The notes beneath the pieces are model-generated. The model did no database searches and was not told where the DNA came from. It saw nothing but the letters and a program-made list of their open reading frames with translations. A program made the position numbers and the translations under genes. This document shows positions 1 through 6,586 of a DNA stretch of 15,327 nt, piece by piece (the stretch's first letter is position 1; every line of letters begins with the position of its first letter). The stretch spans positions 1 to 15,327 of the forward strand of contig JAYPTI010000079.1 of assembly GCA_038133505.1 (NCBI GenBank). The letters run 5' to 3'. Source of the stretch: JAYQUR01 sp038133505. GTDB lineage: Bacteria > Pseudomonadota > Alphaproteobacteria > MPNO01 > UBA830.

Positions 1-1
1 G

Positions 2-445
2 CCCCCGGTCGTCTCCGTCGCTCCGCCGAAGCTGCCGGAGCCTCCGAAGTCCGAGCCGATGCCGCTCAAGGCAGCCCCGGAACCGCCGCGACAGACGGCA
101 TCTCTTCCGCCGTCCGGCGGTGCGATCGCGCCCGGCCGCGAGTTCCGGCTGAGCTTCGATTCGGGCGAAGCGGCGATCCGCGACGCCGCGAAGCAGACGC
201 TCGACGGCCTTGCCGGATCGCTCAAGTCGGACAGCTCGCTGCGCCTGCAGCTGATGGCCTACGCGGGCGGCGATTCGCAGACGGCGAGCCAGGCGAGACG
301 CCTGTCGCTGTCACGCGGCCTGGCAGTCCGCAAATATCTCATCGACAAGGAAATCAGCAGCACGCGCATCGACGTCCGCGCCCTCGGCAACAAGTTCGAG
401 AGCGGGCCGTCCGATCGCGTCGACGTCGTCGTGACGGCGCGATGA
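2..445 (+). CDS. OmpA-family C-terminal domain protein, 5' partial
   Basis: The frame is open from base 2, so this is the 3' end of a gene that begins outside the window. The ATG at 59 is internal to a proline-rich stretch and is probably not the start. The visible part has a Pro/Lys/Glu-rich linker (about 45 residues) followed by an OmpA-like fold: an FRLSFDSGEAAI-type strand and turn, a helix, the strand LRLQLMAYAGG, a second helix SLSRGLAVRKYLIDKEI and the closing strands RIDVRALG and DRVDVVVTAR. OmpA-like domains usually bind peptidoglycan. Here the usual TD motif in the binding loop is not evident (YAGGDSQT stands in its place), so binding is uncertain. The next gene, a MotA/TolQ-like channel protein, starts 52 nt downstream on the same strand. 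This suggests an operon of envelope proteins. The full domain layout cannot be judged. Confidence 0.75.
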   Translation, partial: PPVVSVAPPKLPEPPKSEPMPLKAAPEPPRQTASLPPSGGAIAPGREFRLSFDSGEAAIRDAAKQTLDGLAGSLKSDSSLRLQLMAYAGGDSQTASQARRLSLSRGLAVRKYLIDKEISSTRIDVRALGNKFESGPSDRVDVVVTAR

Positions 446-497
446 CGCCCCTCCCCGGCGCGGCGCCCCACCGGAAACGCCGAGGCGGGCCGCGCCG

Positions 498-1652
498 ATG
501 ACGCATCCGCGGCGATACCTGTTCCGAATGGTCGCGTTTCTCGTGGCCGTCGCCGCAATCGCCGCGCTGCTCTCCGGCGGCATCATCGACGCCTTCCTGT
601 CGAACCCGTTCCTGAACGGCCTGATCGTCGGCGTTCTGCTGCTCGGCATCGTCTATATTTTCCGCACCGTCTTCGTACTGATCGGCGACGTCGCGTGGAT
701 GGAGAATTATCGCAGCGGCCGGCCGGGCACGTCGGACTCGCCGCAGCCGCACATGCTGGCGCCGATGGCGGCCATGCTCGGCGAGCGCACGTCCGAGCGC
801 TTCAGCCTGTCGGCGCTGTCGATGCGCTCGGTCCTCGACGGGATTTCGGCGCGACTCGACGAATCGCGCGACCTGTCGCGATACACCATCGGCCTGCTGA
901 TCTTCCTCGGCCTGCTGGGGACGTTCTGGGGCCTGTTGCAGACCATCGGGTCGGTCAGCGACGTGATCGGCGGGCTCGCGATCGAGGGCGGCGAGCTGGG
1001 CGGCGTGTTCGCGAATCTCAAGAAGGGTCTTCAGGCGCCGCTCGCCGGCATGGGCACCGCTTTTTCGTCGTCGCTTTTCGGTCTCGCCGGTTCGCTGGTG
1101 CTCGGCTTCCTCGAGCTCCAGGCAGGCCAGGCGCAGAACCGGTTCTACAACGATCTCGAGGACTGGCTGTCGGGCCAGACGCGCCTTGCGTCGGGCGCTC
1201 TGTCGATGGAAGGCGACCAGTCGGTTCCGGCCTACGTCCAGGCGCTCCTCGAACAGACCGCCGACAGCCTCGAAAGCCTTCAGCGCACGCTGCAGCGCGG
1301 CGAGGAATCCCGGATCGGCGCCAACCAGGGCATAGTCCAGCTCTCGGAACGGCTGGGGACGCTGACCGATCAGATGAAGGCGGAACAGTCGCTGATGGTG
1401 AAGCTCGCGGAGAGCCAGCTCGAACTGAAGCCCATCCTCGCGCGGCTCGACGATAGCCTGAGCCGCTCCGGGCTCGCCGCCACGGCGGGGAACGACGACA
1501 TCCGCAATCACCTGCGCAATATAGACGTCCATGTAGCGCGCCTGCTCGAAGACGCGGCGAACGGGCGGAACGAGGTCGTCCAGGAGCTGCGCAGCGAAAT
1601 CCGAGTCCTGTCCCGCACGCTCGCCGCCATCGCCGAGCAGGCGGGGCGCTGA
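498..1652 (+). CDS. MotA/TolQ/ExbB-like proton channel protein with long C-terminal helical tail
   Basis: 384-residue inner-membrane protein. Hydrophobic segments lie at about residues 10-31, 38-62, 130-158 and 186-208. The third (GLLIFLGLLGTFWGLLQTIG) and fourth (GMGTAFSSSLFGLAGSLVLG) match the conserved pore-helix pair of the MotA/TolQ/ExbB family. These proteins form a pentameric proton channel around a MotB/TolR/ExbD-type partner and turn proton flow into work on the cell wall or outer membrane. Residues 215-384 are polar and helix-rich (LESLQRTLQRGEES, RNHLRNIDVHVARLLEDA), a predicted cytoplasmic tail longer than in TolQ or ExbB. The partner gene begins 21 nt downstream. The start ATG at 498 has little Shine-Dalgarno sequence. 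An in-frame ATG at 528 is possible but would remove part of the first helix. The family call is secure; the force-driven process is unknown. Confidence 0.85.
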   Translation: MTHPRRYLFRMVAFLVAVAAIAALLSGGIIDAFLSNPFLNGLIVGVLLLGIVYIFRTVFVLIGDVAWMENYRSGRPGTSDSPQPHMLAPMAAMLGERTSERFSLSALSMRSVLDGISARLDESRDLSRYTIGLLIFLGLLGTFWGLLQTIGSVSDVIGGLAIEGGELGGVFANLKKGLQAPLAGMGTAFSSSLFGLAGSLVLGFLELQAGQAQNRFYNDLEDWLSGQTRLASGALSMEGDQSVPAYVQALLEQTADSLESLQRTLQRGEESRIGANQGIVQLSERLGTLTDQMKAEQSLMVKLAESQLELKPILARLDDSLSRSGLAATAGNDDIRNHLRNIDVHVARLLEDAANGRNEVVQELRSEIRVLSRTLAAIAEQAGR

Positions 1653-1673
1653 CGGCCGGGGCGAGGAGCCGAC

Positions 1674-3077
1674 ATGGCCCGCGCCATCCGCAACCGGCGC
1701 CAGGCGTTAGACATCTGGCCGGGTTTCGTCGATGCGCTATCGGCCCTCCTGATCATCATCATCTTCCTGTTGATGATCTTCACGCTGGCCCAGTTCTTTC
1801 TCAGCGAGATGCTGTCCGGGCGCAACCAGGCGCTTGAGCGCCTCACCCGGCAGGTCGCCGAACTGTCGGAAATGCTGGCCCTCGAACGCTCGGAGACGGC
1901 CCAGCTGCGCGACAACGTCTCGCAGCTTTCCGCCGATCTCGCCGCCTCGGTCGCGACGCGCGAACGCCTGTCGAGCCAGCTTGCCGAAGTGCTGCCGCAG
2001 AAGACCGCGCTGGAAAGCATGCTGGCGGACCGCAACGCGGAACTCGCGTCGCTCCAGACGCGGCTGGATACGATCGTCGCCGAGCAGCGGACGACGCGGG
2101 AGGAACTGGCCGAAGCGCTCAAGACCGTCGCCGCGGACAAGGAAGTCATCGAGGCGCGTCTCGCCGAAATCGCCCAGCTCAACCGCGACATCACGGCGCT
2201 GCGCGAGGTGCGTACCGCGCTCGAGAAGCGGGTCGCCGATCTCGCCGCGACCGTGAAGGCGCGCGACGAGACGGTCACGGCGCTGCGCGACAAGTCGAAG
2301 GAGCTGGAGACGCGCCTGTCGACCGAGGAGGAACGCACCGCCCTCGCCCAGAAGGACATCGAGGCCAGGGACCTCAAGATCCGGGAGTTGTCCGAACAGG
2401 CGCAGCGGATCGGCCAGGAGCTGACCGACGAGCAGAAGATCGGCGCCGAGGCGCGCCGCGAGGTCGAGATCCTCAACCGCCAGCTCGCCGCGCTGCGCCA
2501 GCAGCTCGCCCGGCTCAACGCCGCTCTCGAGGCATCCGAGGCGAAGGCCGCCGAACAGAACGTCCAGATCGTCAATCTCGGCAAGCGGCTCAACCAGGCG
2601 CTTGCCTCAAAGGTCGCCGAGCTCGCGCGTTACCGGTCCGAGTTCTTCGGCCGGCTGCGGGAGGTGCTCGGCGAGCGCCAGGGCGTCCGGATCGTCGGCG
2701 ACCGCTTCGTCTTCCAGTCCGAGGTGCTGTTCCCGTCCGCCGCGGCCGATCTCAATCCGGACGGAAAGGACCGCATCCGCCAGCTAGCCCAGACGCTGGT
2801 CGAGATTTCGAAGCGCATCCCGGACGAGCTGAACTGGGTGCTGCGGGTCGACGGCCATACCGACCGGGTGCCGATAAACAACGAGAAATTCCCGTCGAAC
2901 TGGGAGCTGTCGTCGGCACGGGCCATCTCGGTGGTGAAGGAGCTGATCGAATTCGGCGTCCCCGCCAACCGCCTTGTCGCCGCGGGTTTCGGCGAGTTCC
3001 AGCCGCTCGACGCCCGCACCGACGAGATCGCCTATCGCCGAAACCGCCGCATCGAGTTCAAGCTGACGCAGCGTTAA
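1674..3077 (+). CDS. MotB-like peptidoglycan-binding protein with periplasmic coiled coil
   Basis: 467 residues. A short cytoplasmic N-terminus (RAIRNRRQ) leads into one membrane helix (about residues 15-43). Asp20 lies in WPGFVDALSALL, the position of the proton-carrying Asp of MotB. Residues 50 to about 320 are rich in Glu, Arg, Leu, Ala and Gln in heptad-like order, predicting a long coiled coil. Residues 324-467 are an OmpA-like domain with DGHTD (393-397), NWELSSARA (from 409) and NRRIEF (from 457), which carry the residues that grip diaminopimelate in peptidoglycan. The start is fixed by GAGGAG at 1663-1668, 5 nt before the ATG. It is almost certainly the partner of the preceding channel protein. 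The coiled coil takes the place of the short plug and linker of flagellar MotB, and no flagellar genes are nearby. The architecture is clear; the biological role is not. Confidence 0.88.
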   Translation: MARAIRNRRQALDIWPGFVDALSALLIIIIFLLMIFTLAQFFLSEMLSGRNQALERLTRQVAELSEMLALERSETAQLRDNVSQLSADLAASVATRERLSSQLAEVLPQKTALESMLADRNAELASLQTRLDTIVAEQRTTREELAEALKTVAADKEVIEARLAEIAQLNRDITALREVRTALEKRVADLAATVKARDETVTALRDKSKELETRLSTEEERTALAQKDIEARDLKIRELSEQAQRIGQELTDEQKIGAEARREVEILNRQLAALRQQLARLNAALEASEAKAAEQNVQIVNLGKRLNQALASKVAELARYRSEFFGRLREVLGERQGVRIVGDRFVFQSEVLFPSAAADLNPDGKDRIRQLAQTLVEISKRIPDELNWVLRVDGHTDRVPINNEKFPSNWELSSARAISVVKELIEFGVPANRLVAAGFGEFQPLDARTDEIAYRRNRRIEFKLTQR

Positions 3078-3106
3078 GTATCTTCCGGCCCGGCGCCCGC
3101 TTTTTG

Positions 3107-3135
3107 TTGCAAACGGGGGCGCATTTCCCTATAAA
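3107..3135 (+). promoter_or_regulatory. Predicted sigma-70 promoter of rpmE
   Basis: TTGCAA (3107-3112), a 17-bp spacer and TATAAA (3130-3135) sit upstream of rpmE. Transcription would start near 3142, giving a leader of about 20 nt that contains AGGAGA (3150-3155) before the ATG at 3163. This is inferred from consensus only; the -35 box matches at 4 of 6 positions and the -10 box at 5 of 6. Confidence 0.55.
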
Positions 3136-3162
3136 GCGCGCTCTTTCGCAGGAGAAATTGCG

Positions 3163-3387
3163 ATGAAAAAAGACATTCATCCGGAATATCACGAAATCGA
3201 AGTCGTGATGACCGATGGCACGACCTACCGCACGCGCTCCACCTGGGGCAGCGAAGGCGAACAGCTGAAGCTGGATATCGACCCGAAGTCGCACCCGGCA
3301 TGGACGGGCGGCTCGCAGCGTCTCGTCGATTCCGGCGGCCAGGTCGCGAAGTTCAACAAGCGGTTCCAGGATCTCGGCATCAAGTAG
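3163..3387 (+). CDS. rpmE: 50S ribosomal protein L31 (bL31)
   Basis: 74 residues, the usual length. MKKDIHPEYHEIEVVMTDG at the start and LDIDPKSHPAWTGG in the middle are hallmark bL31 segments. It is a component of the large ribosomal subunit that bridges to the 30S head. There are no cysteines, so this is the zinc-independent form; the CxxC motif of E. coli RpmE is absent, as is common in Alphaproteobacteria. AGGAGA lies 7 nt before the ATG. The gene has its own promoter-like sequence and is closed by a perfect 10-bp terminator stem, so it is probably transcribed alone. The call is very secure. Confidence 0.97.
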   Translation: MKKDIHPEYHEIEVVMTDGTTYRTRSTWGSEGEQLKLDIDPKSHPAWTGGSQRLVDSGGQVAKFNKRFQDLGIK

Positions 3388-3410
3388 GCCGGCCGCTTGC
3401 GCAAACGACG

Positions 3411-3437
3411 AAGGGGACGCATCCGCGTCCCCTTTTT
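3411..3437 (+). terminator. Rho-independent terminator of rpmE
   Basis: AAGGGGACGC (3411-3420), loop ATCC, then GCGTCCCCTT (3425-3434) form a perfect 10-bp stem followed by further T residues. It lies 23 nt after the rpmE stop and just ahead of the convergent DUF1465 gene. Confidence 0.9.
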
Positions 3438-3461
3438 CATTTCCGGATATTGGCTAAGCGA

Positions 3462-3866
3462 TCAGCCGGTCGCCCTGTCGGTCGTTTCCCTGAGTTTGCG
3501 GATCTGGCCATAGAGCCGCCTGCTGCGGTCGATATAGCCGCGAACTTCCATCGGCAGCGCTGCCGCTCCGGCTTCGGGCTCGCGCGGCGTCTCCTCGACG
3601 GTCATCAGCCCGTCCGCCCGCTCGCTGGCCTCGACGCTGGTGATTTCGCCTGCCGCGGCCGCCTTCTGCAGCAGCAGCCACGCCATGGCCTCCGTCATAT
3701 GCCGGGTCATGGAGGATATTTCGCCGATGATCCGCGTGCGGATCTGCGGGTCGAGCGACGGGGTCGGCGATGACTGGATCTCCGTCAGATAGTCCCGGAG
3801 TTCGGTCATCAGCGTGAGGGTTTCCTGATAGGAATCCTCGATAAATGCGTTCAGCGGACCCGCCAT
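3462..3866 (-). CDS. DUF1465 family protein
   Basis: 134 residues from the ATG at 3866. A GTG at 3899 would add 11 residues (VRNRQQGADYR in place of the start). I prefer the ATG because a -10-like TAGGAT at 3905-3900 would put the transcription start inside the longer version, and family similarity begins at about FIEDSYQETLTLM. The central segment MTEAMAWLLLQKAAAAGEI resembles the conserved (S)WLLxQRAVxxGE(M/I) core of DUF1465, a helical cytoplasmic family restricted to Alphaproteobacteria. Function is unknown. There is no signal peptide or membrane helix. A basic C-terminal helix (YIDRSRRLYGQIRKLRETTD) ends the protein. It is convergent with rpmE and sits downstream of the terminator of the candidate RNA, so it needs its own promoter. 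The family assignment is from memory of the motif. Confidence 0.8.
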   Translation of the reverse strand: MAGPLNAFIEDSYQETLTLMTELRDYLTEIQSSPTPSLDPQIRTRIIGEISSMTRHMTEAMAWLLLQKAAAAGEITSVEASERADGLMTVEETPREPEAGAAALPMEVRGYIDRSRRLYGQIRKLRETTDRATG

Positions 3867-3933
3867 TCGATAATCGGCACCTTGTTGGCGATTTCGCACA
3901 TCCTAGCAAACACGCCTTGAACAAAGCGTAAAG

Positions 3934-3963
3934 CAAAAAAAGAACCGCCCGGAAGGGCGGTTC
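3934..3963 (-). terminator. Rho-independent terminator, minus strand
   Basis: On the minus strand GAACCGCCC (3963-3955), loop TTCC, GGGCGGTTC (3950-3942) form a 9-bp stem followed by eight bases of which seven are T (3941-3935 region). The plus strand has no T run after the stem, so the direction is minus. It closes the candidate small RNA and insulates the DUF1465 gene. Confidence 0.85.
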
Positions 3964-4066
3964 AGTTAACAGGGAGGCGTCAAAAGGATGGGATGAGGAT
4001 CCTTTTCAACGATTCGGTCGCCCGAACCGTCGACAATGAGAATACGGCCGAAATCGTTAACAAACA
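3934..4066 (-). ncRNA. Candidate trans-acting small RNA (minus strand)
   Basis: Read on the minus strand, the region ends in a textbook Rho-independent terminator (3963-3934). Upstream are two more hairpins. An 11-bp stem pairs 4033-4023 with 4016-4006; it contains two G-U pairs that would be A-C mismatches if the plus strand were transcribed, so the fold points to minus-strand RNA. A perfect 8-bp stem AAAAGGAU/AUCCUUUU (about 4006-3999 with 3989-3982) presents the loop CCUCAUCCC. Between it and the terminator lies CCUCCC (3977-3972), complementary to Shine-Dalgarno sequences. This layout resembles alphaproteobacterial sRNAs that expose C-rich anti-SD loops. The 5' end is a guess because no strong promoter is visible. 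The alternative is a long 3' UTR of the DUF1192 gene. I do not recognise a named family. Confidence 0.55.
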
Positions 4067-4071
4067 TTTAA
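4056..4071 (-). promoter_or_regulatory. CtrA-like binding site (TTAA-N7-TTAAC)
   Basis: On the minus strand TTAA (4071-4068), seven bases, then TTAAC (4060-4056) match the full CtrA consensus of Alphaproteobacteria exactly. The box lies just upstream of, or overlapping, the 5' end of the candidate RNA. A TATTTT at 4075-4070 overlaps it, which would fit repression; no well-placed -10 for activation is obvious. The setting is AT-rich, which raises the chance of a random match. Confidence 0.4.
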
Positions 4072-4273
4072 AATACACCCCAATTTTTAGGAAATTAGGG
4101 AATATTATTGTATGAATTCTTGGACGCAGAGATCCTGATTATCTATTATTTTTCAATATTTTATATGGCTTTCGTGGAAGATTTTTCAGAAAAGCATCGA
4201 AACAAATCGAATCTGCACATCGAAAAAAGTTTTAATTTCTAGATGGAATCGCCGTTGTTGGTTAATACGCGAT

Positions 4274-4456
4274 TCATTTCTTGAAGAGCGCGTCGACGCC
4301 CGCGCGGTGCGCCTCCTTCTTGGCGATTTCGCCGCGGACTCGCTCGATCTCCTCTTCCATTTCCACGATGTATTCGTGAAGTTCCTCGATCGACATCGGA
4401 TCGAGGTTCCGCTTCGGTTTCGGCATGTTCTGCGGAAGGTTGTCGTCTTCGATCAT
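4274..4456 (-). CDS. DUF1192 family protein
   Basis: 60 residues. MIEDDNLPQNMPKPKRNLDPMSIEELHEYI is followed by a Glu/Arg-rich helix (EMEEEIERVRGEIAKKEAHR) and a short tail ending DALFKK. This is the shape and motif set (LxxMSxxELxxYI, then a coiled coil, then a FK tail) of DUF1192, a small alphaproteobacterial family of unknown function. The ATG at 4456 has GGGAG about 8 nt upstream. It is divergent from the quinone oxidoreductase gene, with 98 nt between the two starts; as I recall, DUF1192 next to this oxidoreductase is a common arrangement in Alphaproteobacteria. The protein is cytoplasmic with no membrane helix, and its coiled coil suggests a protein-protein contact role (inference). Confidence 0.85.
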   Translation of the reverse strand: MIEDDNLPQNMPKPKRNLDPMSIEELHEYIVEMEEEIERVRGEIAKKEAHRAGVDALFKK

Positions 4457-4554
4457 CTCTCGGTCTCCCGGCGCGCGCCCCTTGTCAGTTTGCCGCCGAG
4501 ACGATAGACCTGCAACCTTCGTTCCCGACAGATCAGAGAATCGAGACCCGCGAA

Positions 4555-5574
4555 ATGTCTTTCGACATTCCCGAAAATATGACCGCCATCGAAATCACCG
4601 AATTCGGCGGCCCCGACGTCCTGAAACCGGTCACGCGACCCACGCCGCGCCCCGGGGCCGGCGAGATCCTGGTCAAGGTCGCCGCGTCGGGCGTCAACTT
4701 CCCGGACACGATGCAGCGCGAGGGCGGCTACCCGCCGCCGAAGGGAACGACGGACATTCCCGGCCTCGAGCTCGCCGGTACGGTCGTCGAACTGGGCGAC
4801 GGCGTCGACAGCTTTACGCTGGGCGACGAGGTCTGCGCGCTTGTTTCGGGCGGCTCCTACGCCGAATACTGCGTTGTGCCCGCCCCGCAGGCGCTGCCCC
4901 TGCCCGAGGGCTTCGACATGATCCGCGCCGCCGCGATCCCCGAGAATTTCTTCACGGTGTGGACCAACCTGTTCGACGGCGCACAGCTGGAATCGGGAGA
5001 CATCCTGCTGGTGCATGGCGGATCGGGCGGCATCGGCTCGGCCGCGATCCAGGTGGGCAAGGCATTCGGCTGCACCGTCTTCACGACCGCGCGGAGCGCC
5101 GAGAAATGCCGTGCCTGCGAGGAGATGGGCGCCGACCGCGCGATCAACTACACCGAGGAGGACTTCGTCGAGGTCGTCAAGGAAGCGACCGGCGGCAAGG
5201 GCTGCACGGTGGTCCTCGACATGGTGGGCGGCGACTATTTCAACCGGAACCTCGACGTGCTGGCCCCGGAAGGCCGCCTCGTCCAGGTCGCGGTTCAGAA
5301 GGGCGCCAAGGTCGAGCTGTTCATCCCGACGATCATGATGAAGCGCCTGCGCTACACCGGATCGACCCTGCGGCCGCGCAACGTCGAGCAAAAAGGCGCA
5401 ATCGCCGCCGCGGTACACGAGAAATTGTGGCCGTTGTTCGAAAAAGGCGCTATCAAGCCGCTGATTTACAAGGTCTTCCCGCTCGAAAAGGCAAACGAAG
5501 CCCATGCGCTGATGGCCTCGAGCGCCCATATCGGTAAGATCATGCTAAGCGTCGACGCGGACGCGGCGGAATAA
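4555..5574 (+). CDS. NAD(P)H:quinone oxidoreductase (zinc-free MDR family, PIG3-like)
   Basis: 339 residues, the usual size of the medium-chain reductase quinone oxidoreductases. The N-terminal GroES-like catalytic domain has MTAIEITEFGGPDVL (from residue 9) and VAASGVNFPDTMQREGGYP (42-60), where Asn48 replaces the zinc-binding Cys of alcohol dehydrogenases. The Rossmann domain has HGGSGGIGSAAIQVGKAFG (154-172), the NADPH-binding glycine motif of the family. It carries out NADPH-dependent reduction of quinones or enones in the cytoplasm; the true substrate is unknown. The PIPENFFTVW-like segment (IPENFFTVWTNLF, 128-140) fits the PIG3/TIGR02824 branch. The ATG at 4555 has a weak upstream GAGA. 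Met9 (4579) matches the family start but has no Shine-Dalgarno sequence. The DUF1013 regulator follows 37 nt later and may be co-transcribed. Confidence 0.92.
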   Translation: MSFDIPENMTAIEITEFGGPDVLKPVTRPTPRPGAGEILVKVAASGVNFPDTMQREGGYPPPKGTTDIPGLELAGTVVELGDGVDSFTLGDEVCALVSGGSYAEYCVVPAPQALPLPEGFDMIRAAAIPENFFTVWTNLFDGAQLESGDILLVHGGSGGIGSAAIQVGKAFGCTVFTTARSAEKCRACEEMGADRAINYTEEDFVEVVKEATGGKGCTVVLDMVGGDYFNRNLDVLAPEGRLVQVAVQKGAKVELFIPTIMMKRLRYTGSTLRPRNVEQKGAIAAAVHEKLWPLFEKGAIKPLIYKVFPLEKANEAHALMASSAHIGKIMLSVDADAAE

Positions 5575-5611
5575 CGCGGACCGCGCGTCGAACTTGAAAG
5601 AGAGTGGAATT

Positions 5612-6223
5612 ATGAGCCGTCAATCGAACGACACCGCCCAGCCCCTGATGCCGAAGGCCACCGCCGTGTGGCTGATCGAGAACACGGGCCTGACCTTTCG
5701 CCAGATCGGGGCGTTCTGCAATCTCCACGAGCTCGAAGTGCAGAGCATCGCGGACGACGAGGTCGCGGTCGGCATGGTGGGCTACGACCCCATCGCCAAC
5801 GGCCAGCTGACCCGCGAGGAAATCGCGCGCTGCGAGGCCGACCCGGCCGAACGTCTCAAGATGGCGAAGACCACCGTGCCGCGGCCCGCAACGCGGACCA
5901 AGGGCCCGCGCTACACGCCTGTCGCCCGCCGCGGCGACAAGCCCGACGCGATCGCCTGGCTGGTAAAGCATTTCCCGAATCTGGCCGATGCGCAGATCTC
6001 GCGCCTGATCGGCACCACGAAGCCGACCATCAAGGCGATCCGCGACCGGTCGCACTGGAACATGGCGAATATAAGCGCCCGCGACCCGGTGGGCCTGGGC
6101 CTGTGCAACCGGCAGGACCTGGACAAGGAAGTGAAGAGGGCCGGCTACAGCACGACCGTCGAGTCCCCGCCGGCCGACGATCCGCCGCCGGCCAACACGC
6201 CGATGCCCGAATTCAAGCTCTGA
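5612..6223 (+). CDS. trcR: DUF1013 family / cell-cycle transcriptional regulator TrcR
   Basis: 203 residues from ATG 5612; a TTG at 5594 would add six residues, but GAGAG and GGA lie just before the ATG. The N-terminal half has a helix-turn-helix-like unit (ATAVWLIENTGLTFRQIGAF, 17-35). The second half has another (DAIAWLVKHFPNLADAQISR, 112-131), followed by LIGTTKPTIKAIRDRSHWN, the most conserved stretch of the family, then a Pro-rich tail. DUF1013 proteins are found only in Alphaproteobacteria and are now labelled TrcR, a regulator linked to the CtrA cell-cycle circuit (family knowledge, not visible here). Being 37 nt downstream of the oxidoreductase gene and followed by a strong terminator, it is likely the last gene of a two-gene unit. 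Confidence 0.88.
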   Translation: MSRQSNDTAQPLMPKATAVWLIENTGLTFRQIGAFCNLHELEVQSIADDEVAVGMVGYDPIANGQLTREEIARCEADPAERLKMAKTTVPRPATRTKGPRYTPVARRGDKPDAIAWLVKHFPNLADAQISRLIGTTKPTIKAIRDRSHWNMANISARDPVGLGLCNRQDLDKEVKRAGYSTTVESPPADDPPPANTPMPEFKL

Positions 6224-6270
6224 GCAACCGCCGGCGGCCTGCCGCCCGGCGCCTGCCCGAATACTCATAT

Positions 6271-6304
6271 AAAAGCCCGCCGCGGGATGCCGGGGCGGGC
6301 TTTT
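6271..6304 (+). terminator. Rho-independent terminator after trcR (possibly bidirectional)
   Basis: AAAAGCCCGCC (6271-6281) pairs perfectly with GGCGGGCTTTT (6294-6304) around a 12-nt loop. The plus strand continues with TTTTCTCTTT. The A run on the left gives the minus strand a T run too, so it may also stop transcription of the convergent DUF465 gene. Confidence 0.85.
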
Positions 6305-6324
6305 CTCTTTCGCGTCAGCGAGCC

Positions 6325-6492
6325 TCAGACATGCTCGAGCCGCGCGATCTCATCCTTGATCGCTAGTTTTCGTTTCTTGATTTCGGCGACCGTCACATCA
6401 TCGGGCTGGAGTTTGGCCTCTTCGGCCTCGAGCGCGTGTTCGAGCTCTGCGTGTTGTGTTTTCAGCTTATCGATCGACAGACCTTCGCTCAT
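6325..6492 (-). CDS. DUF465 (YdcH-like) small protein
   Basis: A 55-residue frame: MSEGLSIDKLKTQHAELEHA, then EAEEAKLQPDDVTVAEIKKR and KLAIKDEIARLEHV. A pair of helices joined by a short loop, with a (x)HxxLE(x) first helix and the closing motif IKKRKLxIKDEIxRLE, defines DUF465. These small soluble proteins are of unknown function and often occur in several copies in Alphaproteobacteria. The start is well fixed: GGAGGG (plus positions 6501-6506 reversed) lies 8 nt before the ATG at 6492. It is convergent with trcR and separated by a terminator. The TIGR02444 gene ends 94 nt upstream. A second DUF465 gene lies at 8355-8567. Confidence 0.87.
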   Translation of the reverse strand: MSEGLSIDKLKTQHAELEHALEAEEAKLQPDDVTVAEIKKRKLAIKDEIARLEHV

Positions 6493-6586
6493 ATCAAGTT
6501 CCCTCCGTAGCGTGGAAAATCGCCTCCACCCGGGAAGTCTAGTACAGCGCGCCGGAAAAAGTAAAACCCGCGATGCTGGCGGCGGC

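Larger units (their letters stand above)
3902..4273. other. AT-rich intergenic region containing candidate sRNA and CtrA-like box
   Basis: About 370 bases between the DUF1465 and DUF1192 genes, clearly richer in A and T than the rest of the window, especially 4060-4250. No credible reading frame is present. The left part (3934-4071) holds a minus-strand RNA candidate with terminator and a CtrA-like site, described separately. In 4072-4273 I see only A/T runs and a repeated CATCGAAA (near 4195 and 4219), with no convincing hairpin or promoter. Confidence 0.7.

Noticed and set aside
354..1532. 392-codon minus-strand open frame opposite the MotA-like gene
   Set aside because: It is a shadow in GC-rich DNA: Arg/Glu/Gln-rich low-complexity composition with no recognisable domain, fully overlapping a gene with clear family motifs.
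498..3077. Zorya-type anti-phage system (ZorA/ZorB-like pair)
   Set aside because: A MotA-like protein with a tail plus a MotB-like OmpA protein resembles ZorAB, but no ZorC, ZorD or ZorE effector gene is present; the neighbours are rpmE and other housekeeping genes, and the long coiled coil is in the MotB-like partner.
3454..3936. 160-codon minus-strand frame in another phase over the DUF1465 gene
   Set aside because: It is Arg/Gly/Asp-rich without a motif, while the overlapping phase has the DUF1465 core motif.
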